Positions 63,959 to 64,000 of a stretch of 64,000 nucleotides of DNA are shown piece by piece. A model generated the notes under the pieces. The model saw nothing but the letters and a program-made list of their open reading frames with translations. It ran no database searches and was not told the DNA's origin. This DNA is from CAYMEV01 sp964389675 [NCBI: uncultured Candidatus Sumerlaeota bacterium] (GTDB lineage Bacteria > CAYMEV01): the NCBI GenBank assembly GCA_964389675.1, contig CAYMEV010000004.1, positions 114,233-178,232 on the forward strand, in the 5' to 3' direction. How positions within the stretch are numbered: the stretch's first letter is position 1; each line of letters begins with the position of its first letter. The position numbers were made by a program, and so were the translations under genes.

Positions 63959-64000
63959 AATTTTTCTGTAAATTTTTTAGCCTGAATCCTAAGTTATCTT

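Overview
The window reads as chromosomal DNA of a diderm (Gram-negative-type) bacterium close to its dnaN-gyrase region. The evidence for two membranes is a complete Tol-Pal operon, a FadL-type outer-membrane channel, a lipid A-type acyltransferase, several lipoproteins and two lytic transglycosylases. DapF points to diaminopimelate peptidoglycan, and two prepilins indicate a type IV pilus or related filament. Base composition is AT-leaning, Arg is often AGG and Ile often ATA. The phylum cannot be fixed from sequence alone. The mix (gyrB with a zinc ribbon and a long insert, a C25 peptidase, MglA, DUF4388, sigma-54 pilins) suggests a poorly sampled lineage rather than a model proteobacterium.

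Layout. 1-8.9 kb: 3' part of ligA, a thioesterase operon, a DUF192 lipoprotein, a TPR/FadL operon, then purD-purE-tsaC with a near-consensus parS site between purD and purE. 8.9-13.7 kb: an operon on the minus strand with a small Cys protein, a lytic transglycosylase, an APH-fold kinase and a GHMP kinase, possibly for cell-wall sugar salvage. 13.8-24.2 kb: signalling and cell-organisation genes (GAF protein, MglA-GAF GTPase, acyltransferase, FHA protein, C25 peptidase, two coiled-coil proteins, an orphan ParA). 24.2-28.7 kb: tolQ-tolR-tolA-tolB-pal-cpoB on the minus strand. 28.9-35.4 kb: tldD-tldE, then a minus-strand envelope operon (DUF1573-like, TPR/binding-protein-like, MltD-like). 35.6-44.1 kb: dnaN-recF-gyrB-gyrA and a strongly diverged SerRS-like gene. 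44.1-54.4 kb: trmI, glycan transferases, an HR-cohesin protein, a FabZ-like protein, a receiver-DUF4388-J-TPR fusion, folD, dapF and a GT-C enzyme. 54.5-55.9 kb: two prepilin genes, each with a near-identical sigma-54 promoter, the second preceded by three copies of a palindromic operator. 56.2-64 kb: an AT-rich surface-glycan cluster on the minus strand.

The most notable items are: (i) the pilin control region (twin GG-N10-GC promoters plus three TGACA-N5-TGTCA sites); (ii) the parS-like site with a ParA-like gene 15 kb away; (iii) the SerRS-like protein, which keeps the fold and the motif 2 arginine but has lost serine- and ATP/Mg-contacting residues; (iv) GyrB with an N-terminal Cys4 ribbon beside a GyrA with an altered quinolone pocket and a diverged GyrA box; (v) the multidomain regulators (MglA-GAF, REC-DUF4388-J-TPR). 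I saw no tRNA, rRNA, CRISPR array, insertion sequence or prophage, and no stretch over 300 bases without a gene.
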